DNA of 64,000 nt from Burkholderia plantarii. Its GTDB lineage: Bacteria; Pseudomonadota; Gammaproteobacteria; Burkholderiales; Burkholderiaceae. Below the pieces are notes generated by a model. That model was not told the origin of the DNA, made no database searches, and was given only the letters and a program-made list of their open reading frames with translations. How positions within the stretch are numbered: the stretch's first letter is position 1; every line of letters starts with the position of its first letter. Both the position numbers and the translations under genes were made by a program. Where the stretch lies: contig NZ_CP007213.1 in NCBI RefSeq assembly GCF_001411805.1, positions 310,001 through 374,000 on the forward strand, written 5' to 3'. Below are positions 27,900 to 36,333 of the stretch, one piece after another.

Positions 27900-28757
27900 A
27901 TGTCGGTGATGATTTCAAACGCCACCCAACCGCCGGGGCTCGACGCGCTTTCGTCGAGCGATCCGCTGGGTGGTGCGGATAGCGCCAGCAGTTCGCAGAT
28001 GAACCAGATCATGCAGATGATCATGCAGATCATCCAGGAGATGGCCCAGATGGCCCAGCTGCTGAAGATGGCCGCGGATCAGGGCAATGGCTCCGGGCTT
28101 GGCAATGGTGGCGGTGGAGGCGGCGGAGGCGGCGGTTTCCCGATGGCGCAGAACCTGGCGGCGGCCCCGGCCGGTGGCGGAGGCGGCGGTGGTGGCGGCG
28201 GTATTCCGGCGGCCGCCGGCGCGGGTGCCGGCGCCGGCGCCGGTTCGCCGGTCGACGCCTCGTCGGGCACCACGGGCGCCGGCAGCGGCACGCCGATCAC
28301 GAGCCTCGGCGGCGACAACGCGAACCAGATCGCCAGCGCGCTGAAGGACGCGGGCTACAACAACACCGCGATCGCCGGGATCCTCGGCAACCTGCAGCAG
28401 GAAAGCGGCCTGCAGCCCGACATCAACCAGGGCGGAGCGACCGGCGGCCCGTCGTCGAACAACGCCGACGACAACGCGCACGGCTACGGCCTCGCGCAGT
28501 GGGGCGGCTCGCGCAAGGAAGCGCTCGAGCAGTTCGCGCAGCAGCAGGGCAAGCCGGTCACCGATCTCGGCACCCAGGTGCAGTTCATGATCCAGGAAGC
28601 CAACAACATGCCGGGTCTGAAGGACGCGATGAACAGCGCCGGCTCCCCGCAGGCCGCCGCGGCGACCTGGTGCCGGCAGTTCGAAGGCGCGACCGATCCG
28701 GAAATGCAGAACCGCAACCAGTACGCGGCGCAGTTCGCGCAGCAGCTGGGCGCGTAG
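27900..28757 (+). CDS. Harpin-like glycine-rich protein fused to phage-tail-lysozyme-like domain
   Basis: A 285-residue protein in three parts. Residues 1-65 are Ser/Gln/Met-rich and helical (MNQIMQMIMQIIQEMAQMAQ). Residues 66-135 are mostly Gly/Ala/Pro. From about 140 comes a compact domain (NQIASALKDAGYNNTAIAGI, then LGNLQQESGLQPDINQGG, HGYGLAQWGGSRKEAL, FMIQEANNMPG, AAATWCRQFEGATDPEM) that matches the phage tail lysozyme fold, with Glu in QQESGL as probable catalytic residue. Heat-stable Gly-rich proteins lacking Cys-rich structure are typical of harpins; the enzyme part suggests local peptidoglycan opening for the secretion machine, or a secreted cell-wall hydrolase. Start: CAGGAG before ATG at 27900. 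Confidence 0.75.
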   Translation: MSVMISNATQPPGLDALSSSDPLGGADSASSSQMNQIMQMIMQIIQEMAQMAQLLKMAADQGNGSGLGNGGGGGGGGGGFPMAQNLAAAPAGGGGGGGGGGIPAAAGAGAGAGAGSPVDASSGTTGAGSGTPITSLGGDNANQIASALKDAGYNNTAIAGILGNLQQESGLQPDINQGGATGGPSSNNADDNAHGYGLAQWGGSRKEALEQFAQQQGKPVTDLGTQVQFMIQEANNMPGLKDAMNSAGSPQAAAATWCRQFEGATDPEMQNRNQYAAQFAQQLGA

Positions 28758-28796
28758 GTCGGACCGTAGGCGGCACGTCACCCGCCGCCGTAAACG

Positions 28797-28821
28797 AAAA
28801 CATCCCGCCGGCGGCGGGATG
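28797..28821 (-). terminator. Rho-independent terminator of the hrpG-type gene
   Basis: A perfect 9-bp stem (CATCCCGCC / GGCGGGATG) with a 3-base loop at 28801-28821. On the minus strand it is followed by TTTTCG and further T-rich sequence. It lies between two convergent genes, 49 bases past the hrpG-type stop. Confidence 0.8.
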
Positions 28822-28869
28822 CTTGCAGGCGGCGAGACGACGGGGCCGGCGGCCCCGCCCGTTGCGGAC

Positions 28870-29901
28870 TCAACCGTCGCCGCGCGAGCCAGACAGCGTC
28901 GGCATGCGGATCTGGTGATCGGCCGCGGCGCCGTCGTCGTGAACGGCCTTCGCGATCATGGTGGCGCCGATGTGCCACGGGTTGGCATACGAGGCCCAGG
29001 GCTGCGCGAGCGAGGCCGTGAGGCTGTGGCGCGCATGCACCGTGGCCCCCGCGCCGGGCGCGACAACGTTTGCGCGATCGGCGGGCAAAGTCAGCCCCGT
29101 GCTGCGCGCTTGCGGTGCGCAGGTGGCGGGCGCTTCGGCGCGCACGCCCAGACTGTCGAGCTGCGTGTCGGCGAGCTCGTGCGGACCGGCTCCTGCGTCG
29201 ATCGCCATGCCGTCGGTCTGTTCGATCCGGTAGCCGTGCGCATACATCGTGCGAAGCGCGACGCCGGACTCTCCCGTCAGTTCCAGCTTGCGGCGCAGCT
29301 TGTAGATATGCTGCTCCAGCCGCCGGCCGACGATATCCTCCGTGCTGCCCCAGATCGCGCCCGCCAGCTGGCGGCGCGTGACGTATTCACCGGCCCGCGA
29401 GAACAGCAGCCAGGCGATCGCGAACTCGCGCGTGGTCACGCGCACGGTGCGGCCCGCGATCTGCACGGTGCTGGCCTGCTGGTCGAGCGTATAGGCGCCG
29501 AGCGTGACGCGCTGCTCGTCGCGCGGGGCGGGTTCGGCCTCCACGCGGCGCATGGCGCGGAACGCGCGGGCCGCCAGCTCGTTGCGGTCGAACGGGGCGA
29601 GCACCACGTCGTCGGCGCCCGCGTCGAAGGCGCGCTCCAGGCTGTCGCGATCGGTAAACGTACCGACCACCAGCAGCGGCGCCCGTCGGCCGCCGTAGAA
29701 CGCGCGGCGCGCGAATACGGTGCGCGTGCCGTCGATGCCGGTGGCGGCGTCGACCAGGATCACGCGGTAATCATCTCGGTAAAGGCCACGCGCCAATGCG
29801 ACGTCATCCTCGAATTGAATGCATTCGACGGAAGCATCGAGAAAATGCTGGCGCAGTCGTTCAAACATGCTGACGTTGGGCGTTAATACGGCGAACTTCA
29901 A
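28870..29901 (-). CDS. hrpG: OmpR-family response regulator HrpG
   Basis: A 343-residue protein. Receiver-like domain with Asp51 in VILVDAATG; DNA-binding winged helix at about 130-225 (VTTREFAIAWLLFSRAGEYVTR, RRLEQHIYKLRRKLEL, TMYAHGYRIEQ). The 115-residue C-terminal tail is Ala/Pro/His-rich and not part of usual OmpR proteins. HrpG relays plant signals and activates hrpB in Ralstonia and hrpX in Xanthomonas; location inside the hrp locus supports that name. The start codon is TTG at 29901, with an excellent GAGGAGG site 7 bases upstream; the first internal ATG would remove the first beta strand. No cognate histidine kinase is in the window. Confidence 0.82.
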   Translation of the reverse strand: MKFAVLTPNVSMFERLRQHFLDASVECIQFEDDVALARGLYRDDYRVILVDAATGIDGTRTVFARRAFYGGRRAPLLVVGTFTDRDSLERAFDAGADDVVLAPFDRNELAARAFRAMRRVEAEPAPRDEQRVTLGAYTLDQQASTVQIAGRTVRVTTREFAIAWLLFSRAGEYVTRRQLAGAIWGSTEDIVGRRLEQHIYKLRRKLELTGESGVALRTMYAHGYRIEQTDGMAIDAGAGPHELADTQLDSLGVRAEAPATCAPQARSTGLTLPADRANVVAPGAGATVHARHSLTASLAQPWASYANPWHIGATMIAKAVHDDGAAADHQIRMPTLSGSRGDG

Positions 29902-30341
29902 CCTGAACCTCCTCTACTTGTCCCGACGTGAAATGAACCGGCAGGCTACTGGCACGGAGCGAAAGTACAGGCATCGAAAATCCAAGGGTGTAACTTATTG
30001 TTAACCGCCGGAAAGAAATTGCCATGATTCCGGTGCCATTGAGGCATGTTTTTCGAATCATGGAATGCAATGTTTAGTTTTTAACCTAAACAGAATGTTG
30101 CGATATGTATTTGTAAGCTTCGGGCGCGTTGCGGCAGACAAGTTTGTAAGGATTTCGTCAGATACCTGGAAACAGGTAAAAGTCGATGTCATCCAGGAAC
30201 TTTTCAGTTTGTAATGTTTGCTGATATTTGGTGAGTAATGAAATGCCATTGAAGAAACGGCAATACCGATGGTCACTCACAGGCAGATGGAAATTTAAAT
30301 CCGGGATTGCGCCGATTTAACCGGGAAAACAAAAAGACGTG
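29902..30341. other. AT-rich regulatory spacer upstream of hrpG
   Basis: A 440-base gap, markedly richer in A/T than its surroundings, with no coding pattern. It contains an inverted repeat TGTTTAG (30071-30077) / CTAAACA (30086-30092) separated by 8 bases, and several short T/A tracts. It probably holds the hrpG promoter and operators. The low GC could mark H-NS-type silencing. Confidence 0.55.
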
Positions 30342-30974
30342 TTATTGGGCGAGCGCGGCGCGGCGATATAACAGATAGGTCGCGAAGTACGGCACATACA
30401 GCGTGGCGCCTTCGAGGCGGCAGCGGTCGCTGGCCGGCAGGCCGCCGCGCGTGTTGATGCGCACCACCGTGCTGATGTTCGTCATGCGGCCACCGCTGCC
30501 GTCGCGCGCGTTGGTGCTGGCGTGGACCTGGTAGCGCACCCACGGCAGCGCGTTCGCGTCGACGATGGTGGCGGTCTCGGTGCCGGCGACGGCGAAGCTG
30601 CCGTCGTAGGAGAGGAAGTAGCGGCCCGGCACGATCGAGCCGACGTTGTGGCCGTGGGCATCCACCAGCGTGGCTTCGGGGCCGTAGGCGCGCCAGCGCA
30701 ATGTCTGGCCGGCCGCTTCGCCCGGCGCGCCGGCGTCGAGCGCCGCCACGCGGCGGCAGCGGTAGACCTCGTCGCCGCCGGCGTTCAGCGTTTCCTGCCA
30801 TTGCTCGGGCGTCGCGCCGCGCAGCGCGTCGGGCACGGCCGCGTCGGGCGGGCCGGGCGGCGGCGTGGCGCAGCCGGCCAGCGCGGCCAGCAGCGCGAGC
30901 GCGCCGGCGCCGAGCGCCGCGCGCGAACGCGGGCCACGGGGGGCTCCACCATGAAGCGCGGCATCGCGCGTCAT
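30342..30974 (-). CDS. DUF3455-like predicted lipoprotein
   Basis: A 210-residue protein with an N-terminal signal and lipobox (LALLAALAGC). The following domain (GDEVYRCRR, LRWRAYGPEATLVDAHGHNVGS, YFLSYDGSFAVAGTETATIV, VRYQVHASTNARDGSGGRMTN) matches the DUF3455 style seen in bacterial and fungal secreted proteins, of unknown function. ATG at 30974 (MTRDAALHGG) is the closest start before the signal peptide. It stands alone on the minus strand between hrpG and the harpin gene, without a hrpII box, and may not belong to the hrp regulon. Confidence 0.72.
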   Translation of the reverse strand: MTRDAALHGGAPRGPRSRAALGAGALALLAALAGCATPPPGPPDAAVPDALRGATPEQWQETLNAGGDEVYRCRRVAALDAGAPGEAAGQTLRWRAYGPEATLVDAHGHNVGSIVPGRYFLSYDGSFAVAGTETATIVDANALPWVRYQVHASTNARDGSGGRMTNISTVVRINTRGGLPASDRCRLEGATLYVPYFATYLLYRRAALAQ

Positions 30975-31196
30975 CGGCGCGCCGCCGTCGGGCGTGCGCG
31001 CGCAAGGCGCTTTCCACCGGAAGGCAAGCCGGTCGGCGAACGAAAACACGTGCATGGCCGCGAGACGCAGAGTCGGTAAACCCACATCAGACCGTAACCG
31101 GATGGTGCCCGCGCGCAGCGATACGAAGCGCTGCGCGGCGAGGCGCAGCGACCCGGGGCGCCGCGCCGCCGATCGCGGCGCGTGGCTCGCATCCGC

Positions 31197-31258
31197 TTCG
31201 CATTTCCGGCAAGCGATTCGGATCGGCGAAGTTTCGAAATGCGGCGCTTGTCTAGTAT
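31197..31258 (+). promoter_or_regulatory. PIP/hrpII promoter of the harpin/translocon operon
   Basis: TTCGC (31197-31201), 15 bases, TTCGG (31217-31221), 31 bases, then TAGTAT (31253-31258), a YANNNT match. The gene starts 89 bases downstream at 31348. Confidence 0.83.
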
Positions 31259-31347
31259 TGGCAACGGCATTGCGCCTCCTATGACGGGCGGCGTATGGAG
31301 AGTCATTCGGGACGTCGTTTCTTGGAACACACCATAGGAGGCCATAC

Positions 31348-32427
31348 ATGAATTTTCCCAGCGGTCTTGGCATCAGCCAGCCGATCCAGCAAACGCTCGG
31401 CAGCCTGGGCGGGGTGTCGGGCATGGCATCGCAGATCGAGTCGTCGATGCAGCAGGTCCAGAGCCAGGTGGAGCAGGCGGTCAGCTCGCTGATGCAAGGG
31501 TACATGTCGCAGATCCAGAGCCTGATGCAGCAGCTGGAAAGCGCGTTCCCCAACACGGGCGAGCAGGCCGGCGGCGCCGGCGCGCCGACGGGCGGCGCGG
31601 GACTGCCGAACACGGCCGGCACCGGCGAGGGCGTGGCCGGCAACGGCGCGATCGGCGCGGGCGGGGTCGGCCAGATCGACACCTCGGGCATGACCACGCA
31701 ATCGGCGGCGGGCGCGCTTTCGGCGTACATGCAGCAGAACGGCATCGACCCGATCACGCCGAACCAGCTCTATCAGCTGGCGGTCAACCCGCCGCCGGGT
31801 ACGCCGCCGGACGTGTCGAAGGCCGCTGCCTTCATGTTGCAGAACCCCGACGTGTTCCAGGCGATCGAGACGCACGACGATCCGAGCACGGACGGCAAAG
31901 CCGGCATCGGCGACATGCAGTGGGCCGCGCAGGGCGGCCTCGACAGCATGCAGAGCGCGCAGTCCGCGCCGACCATGTCGGACGGCTCGCCGATGACGAT
32001 GCAGTCGGCTGCCGGCGCGCTGTCGGCCTACTTCCAGCAACAGGGCACGCAGACCGTCGACCCGAACGCGATGTACCAGCTGGCGATGAACCCGCCGGCC
32101 GGCACGCCGCCGGATGTGCAGAACGCCGCCAAGGCGCTGCTCTCCAGCCCGGAAGCCTACAAGGCCATCGAGACCGCCGACGTGGCGGGCGCGGACGGCC
32201 TGTCCGCCGCCTCGAACTTCGGCAAGGCCGCGCAGGGCGAAGTGCAGATGCCGGCCTCGACGGCCACCGCGTCCGAGTCGCCGGTGCTCGAGGGCTTCCA
32301 TCCGCAGATGCTGATGAACATGCAGGGCCTGGCCATGAACCCGTTCGGTTCGACGGGCGGCTTCGGCATGGGCGGCATGGGCGGCATGCAGATGCCGAAG
32401 GCGCAGGACGACGACGACAACGTCTGA
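31348..32427 (+). CDS. Secreted harpin-like protein with internal duplication
   Basis: A 359-residue, cysteine-free protein. Residues 1-70 are Gln/Ser-rich and helical, then a Gly/Ala/Pro linker. Two homologous modules of about 85 residues follow: TTQSAAGALSAYMQQNGIDP... and TMQSAAGALSAYFQQQGTQ..., each with NPPxGTPPDV and a QAIET/KAIET end. The tail is Gly/Met-rich and ends DDDDNV. Composition and hrp control fit a harpin or hydrophilic translocator; the repeated module resembles those in HrpF/NolX/PopF translocon proteins, but I cannot name the orthologue. GGAGG precedes ATG. The large protein downstream is probably in the same operon. Confidence 0.7.
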   Translation: MNFPSGLGISQPIQQTLGSLGGVSGMASQIESSMQQVQSQVEQAVSSLMQGYMSQIQSLMQQLESAFPNTGEQAGGAGAPTGGAGLPNTAGTGEGVAGNGAIGAGGVGQIDTSGMTTQSAAGALSAYMQQNGIDPITPNQLYQLAVNPPPGTPPDVSKAAAFMLQNPDVFQAIETHDDPSTDGKAGIGDMQWAAQGGLDSMQSAQSAPTMSDGSPMTMQSAAGALSAYFQQQGTQTVDPNAMYQLAMNPPAGTPPDVQNAAKALLSSPEAYKAIETADVAGADGLSAASNFGKAAQGEVQMPASTATASESPVLEGFHPQMLMNMQGLAMNPFGSTGGFGMGGMGGMQMPKAQDDDDNV

Positions 32428-32532
32428 TGCCGGCGGCCCGCGGCTTCGGCGGCGGGCCGTGCGCATCGGCGTCACACGGGGCGGCAGGCGCCGCTCCGTG
32501 TTTCCATTTTCGAATTCTCATCTTCCGTTCCC

Positions 32533-34407
32533 ATGACCTCGCTCTCAACGCTCTCGTTTTCTCCGACCGTCGCCGCTCCGTCGATGACGGGCGTGGCAGA
32601 CCCGTCGAGCAGCCTGCAGGCCGGCATGCAGCAGCTCGAACAGATCGACTCGCAACTGCAGCAGATGGTGCGCGCGCTGGTGTCGTCCGCGCAGCAGCAG
32701 GACGCCGGCGGCGCGTCGGGCAGCAGCGACGCGGCGCCGTCGGGCGGCCTGCAGATGCCGCAAACCGATGCCGCCTCGCTGCCGCAGGACGGCACGCCGG
32801 GCGGCACCGACGCGACGGGCGCGGGGGCGGGAGCGGGTGCCGCGAGCGGCGCGGCGACCGATGACGGCAAGTACGCGGCGCTCGACAGCTACAGCCAGGC
32901 CAACGACCAGTCCGATCTCTCGAAGTGGGCCGATCTCGCGCCGCCCGACCAGGGTGCCTCGCTCGAGCGTCCGCTCGCGGCGATGCAGATCCTGAGCGGC
33001 AAGGCCGGCCCGGACGGCCAGCCGCCGACCGACGCGCAGAAGGCCGCGGCGATGCAGTTCGTGAACGACAACCCGTCGCTGAAGACGGCGCTGCAGAACA
33101 CCGGCGCGCTGAAGTCCGACGGCACCGTCGACACGAAGAAGATGGACAAGTTCATGGGCCAGGTCAGCACCAACCTCGACCAGGCCGACTCCGACATCAA
33201 GGACTACATGAAGAAGCATCCCGACGCGGATGCCGATTCGGTGAACGTCGAGCGTTCGGCGGGCCTGCTCAAGGCCTACAACGCGATCGCCGGCGAGTCC
33301 GAGGGCCACAAGTCGCACGGCAAGAACGGCAACAACTACACCAACGGCGGCAAGAGCGGCGGCGGCCTGACCACCCAGAAACAGATCCAGGACCTGCAGA
33401 ACGACGCGGGCTTCAGCTCGTCGCTGAAGGCGGCCGCGCAGGCGTTCGGCTCGGACGGCGGCTTCGACGACCTGGACCGCAGCGGCGACGACAAGGCCAC
33501 CAACAAGCGCGACCAGATCTACTCGACCAACAACATCGACAACTTCCTGAAGAAGGACGCGCCGACCACCCAGGCCGGCTCGCAGCAGTTCCTGCAGGAC
33601 GCGAGCCTGCAGAACATCACCGGCAACACCGACATCAGCCAGCTCAACGGCGACGTGATCCAGAACCCGCAGAACTACTCGCCGCAACAGAAGGCGGCGG
33701 TGATGGTGAAGCTGATGGAGACGCTGGTGGACGTGCAGGCCGGCGGCTCGGACAAGCTGCGCAACGTCGACAAGACGGTGGCCGCGCTCCAGCAGGACAT
33801 CCAGAAGCTGGCGAGCGACCCGGACACGGCGGCCTACCTGCAGAAGACGGTGCCGCCCGAGATGCAGCAGATGTCGGGCCAGTTCCAGCAGGCGGGCGGC
33901 ATCAGCACGGCCGGCAGCGGCGCCGACGACGGCACCGATGGCGCCACGGCCACGGGCGGCAACGGCCAGTCGGCCGGCCAGACCATCGACGACGTGCATC
34001 GCGGCCTGAGCGACGCGAAGACGGTCACCGACACGCTGAGCGATCTCGCCAAGGGTGACGGCTTCATGGGCCTGGGCGGCGACAGCGCGGCGGCCGAGGC
34101 GGCCGGCGCGGCGGCAACGGGCGGCGCGGAAGGCGCGGCCGAGGGCGCGGCGGCCGGTGCCGAGGCGGCCGAAGGCGCGGCGGCCGGTGTCGAAGGCGGC
34201 GCGGCGGCGGCCGAGGGCGTGGCCGGCGCGGTTGGCGGCGCGCTCGCGGCGGCGGCACCGGTGATGGCGGTGGGCGCGGCCGTGGTCGGCGTGGCCGGCA
34301 TCATCTTCGCGATCGTCGAGGCCGTGAAGAAGCACAACGACCAGAAGAAGTTCGCGTCGAACGTGAATCCGACGCTGCAGCAGTTCGGTATTCCGCTGCC
34401 GTCCTGA
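32533..34407 (+). CDS. Type III translocon protein, HrpF/PopF/HrpK-like
   Basis: A 624-residue protein lacking Cys. Ser/Gln-rich N-terminus, Ala/Gly linker, then modules of the type QKAAAMQFVNDNPSLKTALQ, DKFMGQVSTNLDQADSDI and FDDLDRSGDDKATNKRDQI, resembling EF-hand-like segments of HrpK/NolX proteins. A long Ala/Gly/Glu stretch (residues 515-570) precedes a hydrophobic segment (APVMAVGAAVVGVAGIIFAIV) near the C-terminus, as expected for a membrane-inserting translocator. Such proteins form the pore in the plant plasma membrane. The gene follows the harpin-like gene by 105 bases with no hrpII box of its own. Confidence 0.7.
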   Translation: MTSLSTLSFSPTVAAPSMTGVADPSSSLQAGMQQLEQIDSQLQQMVRALVSSAQQQDAGGASGSSDAAPSGGLQMPQTDAASLPQDGTPGGTDATGAGAGAGAASGAATDDGKYAALDSYSQANDQSDLSKWADLAPPDQGASLERPLAAMQILSGKAGPDGQPPTDAQKAAAMQFVNDNPSLKTALQNTGALKSDGTVDTKKMDKFMGQVSTNLDQADSDIKDYMKKHPDADADSVNVERSAGLLKAYNAIAGESEGHKSHGKNGNNYTNGGKSGGGLTTQKQIQDLQNDAGFSSSLKAAAQAFGSDGGFDDLDRSGDDKATNKRDQIYSTNNIDNFLKKDAPTTQAGSQQFLQDASLQNITGNTDISQLNGDVIQNPQNYSPQQKAAVMVKLMETLVDVQAGGSDKLRNVDKTVAALQQDIQKLASDPDTAAYLQKTVPPEMQQMSGQFQQAGGISTAGSGADDGTDGATATGGNGQSAGQTIDDVHRGLSDAKTVTDTLSDLAKGDGFMGLGGDSAAAEAAGAAATGGAEGAAEGAAAGAEAAEGAAAGVEGGAAAAEGVAGAVGGALAAAAPVMAVGAAVVGVAGIIFAIVEAVKKHNDQKKFASNVNPTLQQFGIPLPS

Positions 34408-34421
34408 TCCCCGGAGGCGCC

Positions 34422-34919
34422 ATGCGCAATCTGGTATTCGACCGCCACGACGAAGTCATGCACTTCGTCGCGGCGCGCACCGGCGAGGCGCGCTACGACG
34501 ACGCCAAGGCGATCGGGCTCGCGAAGGACGGCGAGCTGGTGGCCGGCGTGGTGTTCCAGGGGCACAACGGGCCGAACCTGCTGATGCATTTCGCGCTCGA
34601 CGGCTCGCGCCACCTGATCACGGCGGCGTTCGTGGCCGCCGCGTTCCTCTATCCGTTCGCGATGCTCGGCTGCCGCCGCGTGACGGGGCTGGTGCGCGTG
34701 GACAACCCCGACGCGCAGCGCCTCGACGAGCATCTCGGCTTCGTGCGCGAGGGCGTGATGCGCGGCGCGGCCAGCGACGGCACCGACTTCATCCTGTACG
34801 GGATGCTGCGCGACGAGTGCCGCTATATTCGCGGGCGCTACCTGAAGGCGTTTCTGAAGGAAACCGAAGCGATTCCGGATGCGGAGAGGGTGGTGCAGCC
34901 GCAGCGCGAGGCTGCGTAG
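34422..34919 (+). CDS. GNAT-family N-acetyltransferase
   Basis: A 165-residue protein of the GCN5-related acetyltransferase fold (AGVVFQGHNGPNLLMHFALDG, CRRVTGLVRVDNPDAQRLDEHLGFVREGVMR, then FILYGMLRDECRYI). The DNPDAQRLDEHLGF part is the usual acetyl-CoA/substrate-binding end seen in phage- and tail-associated GNATs. It starts 14 bases after the translocon gene with a GGAGG site, so it belongs to the hrp operon. The substrate is unknown; modification of a secreted protein, or effector activity, is possible. Confidence 0.8.
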   Translation: MRNLVFDRHDEVMHFVAARTGEARYDDAKAIGLAKDGELVAGVVFQGHNGPNLLMHFALDGSRHLITAAFVAAAFLYPFAMLGCRRVTGLVRVDNPDAQRLDEHLGFVREGVMRGAASDGTDFILYGMLRDECRYIRGRYLKAFLKETEAIPDAERVVQPQREAA

Positions 34920-34979
34920 TTTCACGGTCGCCGGGCCTGGCGTGCGGCAGCCCGCCGTGATTGATCCGGTTTCCTGATT

Positions 34980-35005
34980 GGTTCACGGTCAATGGGCCGT
35001 GAACC
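34980..35005 (+). terminator. Hairpin after the translocon-GNAT operon
   Basis: Perfect 9-bp stem GGTTCACGG / CCGTGAACC with an 8-base loop, 60 bases past the GNAT stop. There is no T-tract, so intrinsic termination is uncertain. It marks the end of the operon. Confidence 0.5.
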
Positions 35006-35203
35006 ACGTAGATCACCACGCGACGGCGGTCCGAGCCGCCGCCGCGAAACCCGGTCCATGCCGCCACCTGGCGGCCGTCGGTCTTTGCCCCGCCGCCCGA
35101 CGCGTTCCCCCGAATTCCGCTACAGTCACCGCGCCCCGGCGCCCGCGCGGCGCCATGGGCACCAATGGCGAACCCTTTGAAAGACGAATGCAAGGAGATG
35201 GCG

Positions 35204-36154
35204 ATGCGGATTCTGGTGGTGGGCGCGGGCGCGACGGGCGGCTATTTCGGCGGACGGCTGGCGGCGGCCGGACGTGACGTGACGTTTCTCGTGCGCGAGG
35301 GCCGCGCCCGCGCGCTGGCGCGCGACGGCCTCGTGATCCGCAGCCCGCACGCCGGGGACCTGACGCTCGCCGGCGTGAACACGGTGCAGGCCGGCGACGC
35401 CGCGCGCGCCGGCGCGTTCGACCTGGTGTTCCTGAGCTGCAAGGCCTACGGCCTCGACGACGCGATCGACTCGTTCGCGCCGTTCGTCGGCCCCGACACG
35501 CTGATCCTGCCGGTGCTCAACGGCATGCGCCACCTCGACGTGCTGCAGGCCCGCTTCGGCCGCGAGCGTGTGCTGGGCGGCCTCTGCATGATCGCCTCGA
35601 CGCTCGACGCCGGGCAGCGCATCGTCCACCTGAACGACTCGCAGGCGGTGGGCTTCGGCGATCTCGCCGGCGGCATGCCGGCGCGCGTGCGGGCGATCAC
35701 CGAGACGTTCTCGGGCGCGGGCTTCGACGTGCTGCCGAGCGACGACATCGTCGCCCGCATGTGGGACAAGTGGACCTTCCTCGCCACGCTCGCGGCGGCC
35801 ACCACGCTGATGCGCGCCTCGATCGGCGACATCCTCGCGGCGCCGGACGGCCGGCAGCTGCTCGAGGCGCTCTATGCCGAAACCGGCGCGATCGCCGCGC
35901 ATCACGGCTACCCGCCGCCCGCCGCCACCCACGAGCGGTCGCGGCGGATCCTGTTCACGCCGTCGGCGATGACGGCCTCGATGCTGCGCGACGTAGAGAA
36001 CCGCTCGCGCGTGGAGGCCGACCACGTGATCGGCGACCTGCTCGCGCGCGCGCCCTCCGAGCCGGGCACGGGCGGCCTGTCGCTACTGCGCGTCGCCTAC
36101 AACCACCTGAAGGCCTACGAGGCGCGTATCGCGCGCGAAGCCGCGAACGCCTGA
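35204..36154 (+). CDS. 2-dehydropantoate 2-reductase (ketopantoate reductase family)
   Basis: A 316-residue protein. N-terminal Rossmann fold with GAGATGGYFGG for NADPH, the conserved SCKAYGLDDAI Lys region, LPVLNGMRHLDVL, and WDKWTFLATLAAATTLMRASIGDI in the C-terminal helical domain. Ketopantoate reductase reduces 2-ketopantoate to pantoate in coenzyme A synthesis, but soil bacteria carry several paralogues of uncertain substrate. ATG at 35204 fits AAGGAG; an ATG at 35198 is nearly equivalent. It has no clear link to the flanking hrp genes. Confidence 0.85.
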   Translation: MRILVVGAGATGGYFGGRLAAAGRDVTFLVREGRARALARDGLVIRSPHAGDLTLAGVNTVQAGDAARAGAFDLVFLSCKAYGLDDAIDSFAPFVGPDTLILPVLNGMRHLDVLQARFGRERVLGGLCMIASTLDAGQRIVHLNDSQAVGFGDLAGGMPARVRAITETFSGAGFDVLPSDDIVARMWDKWTFLATLAAATTLMRASIGDILAAPDGRQLLEALYAETGAIAAHHGYPPPAATHERSRRILFTPSAMTASMLRDVENRSRVEADHVIGDLLARAPSEPGTGGLSLLRVAYNHLKAYEARIAREAANA

Positions 36155-36250
36155 CGCCGGGCTCCGGGCTCCGGGCGGCCGACATCGCCCGCGCCCGGCC
36201 GGCCCGAGGGGGCCCGGCACGCAACCGCGGCGCCCGCCGCCCTGCGGCGG

Positions 36251-36275
36251 TTCGTTTTCCCGCAAACCGGTTCGC
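36251..36275 (+). promoter_or_regulatory. hrpII box upstream of candidate effector
   Basis: TTCGT-N15-TTCGC, 58 bases before the ATG at 36334. No YANNNT at the 30-32-base position. It lies in the 179-base gap after the ketopantoate reductase gene. Confidence 0.6.
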
Positions 36276-36333
36276 CGTTGTCGGCTCGTCGTCGGCCAGC
36301 GATGGTCCCATCGAGGTTTTGCCAGGAAAGCGC

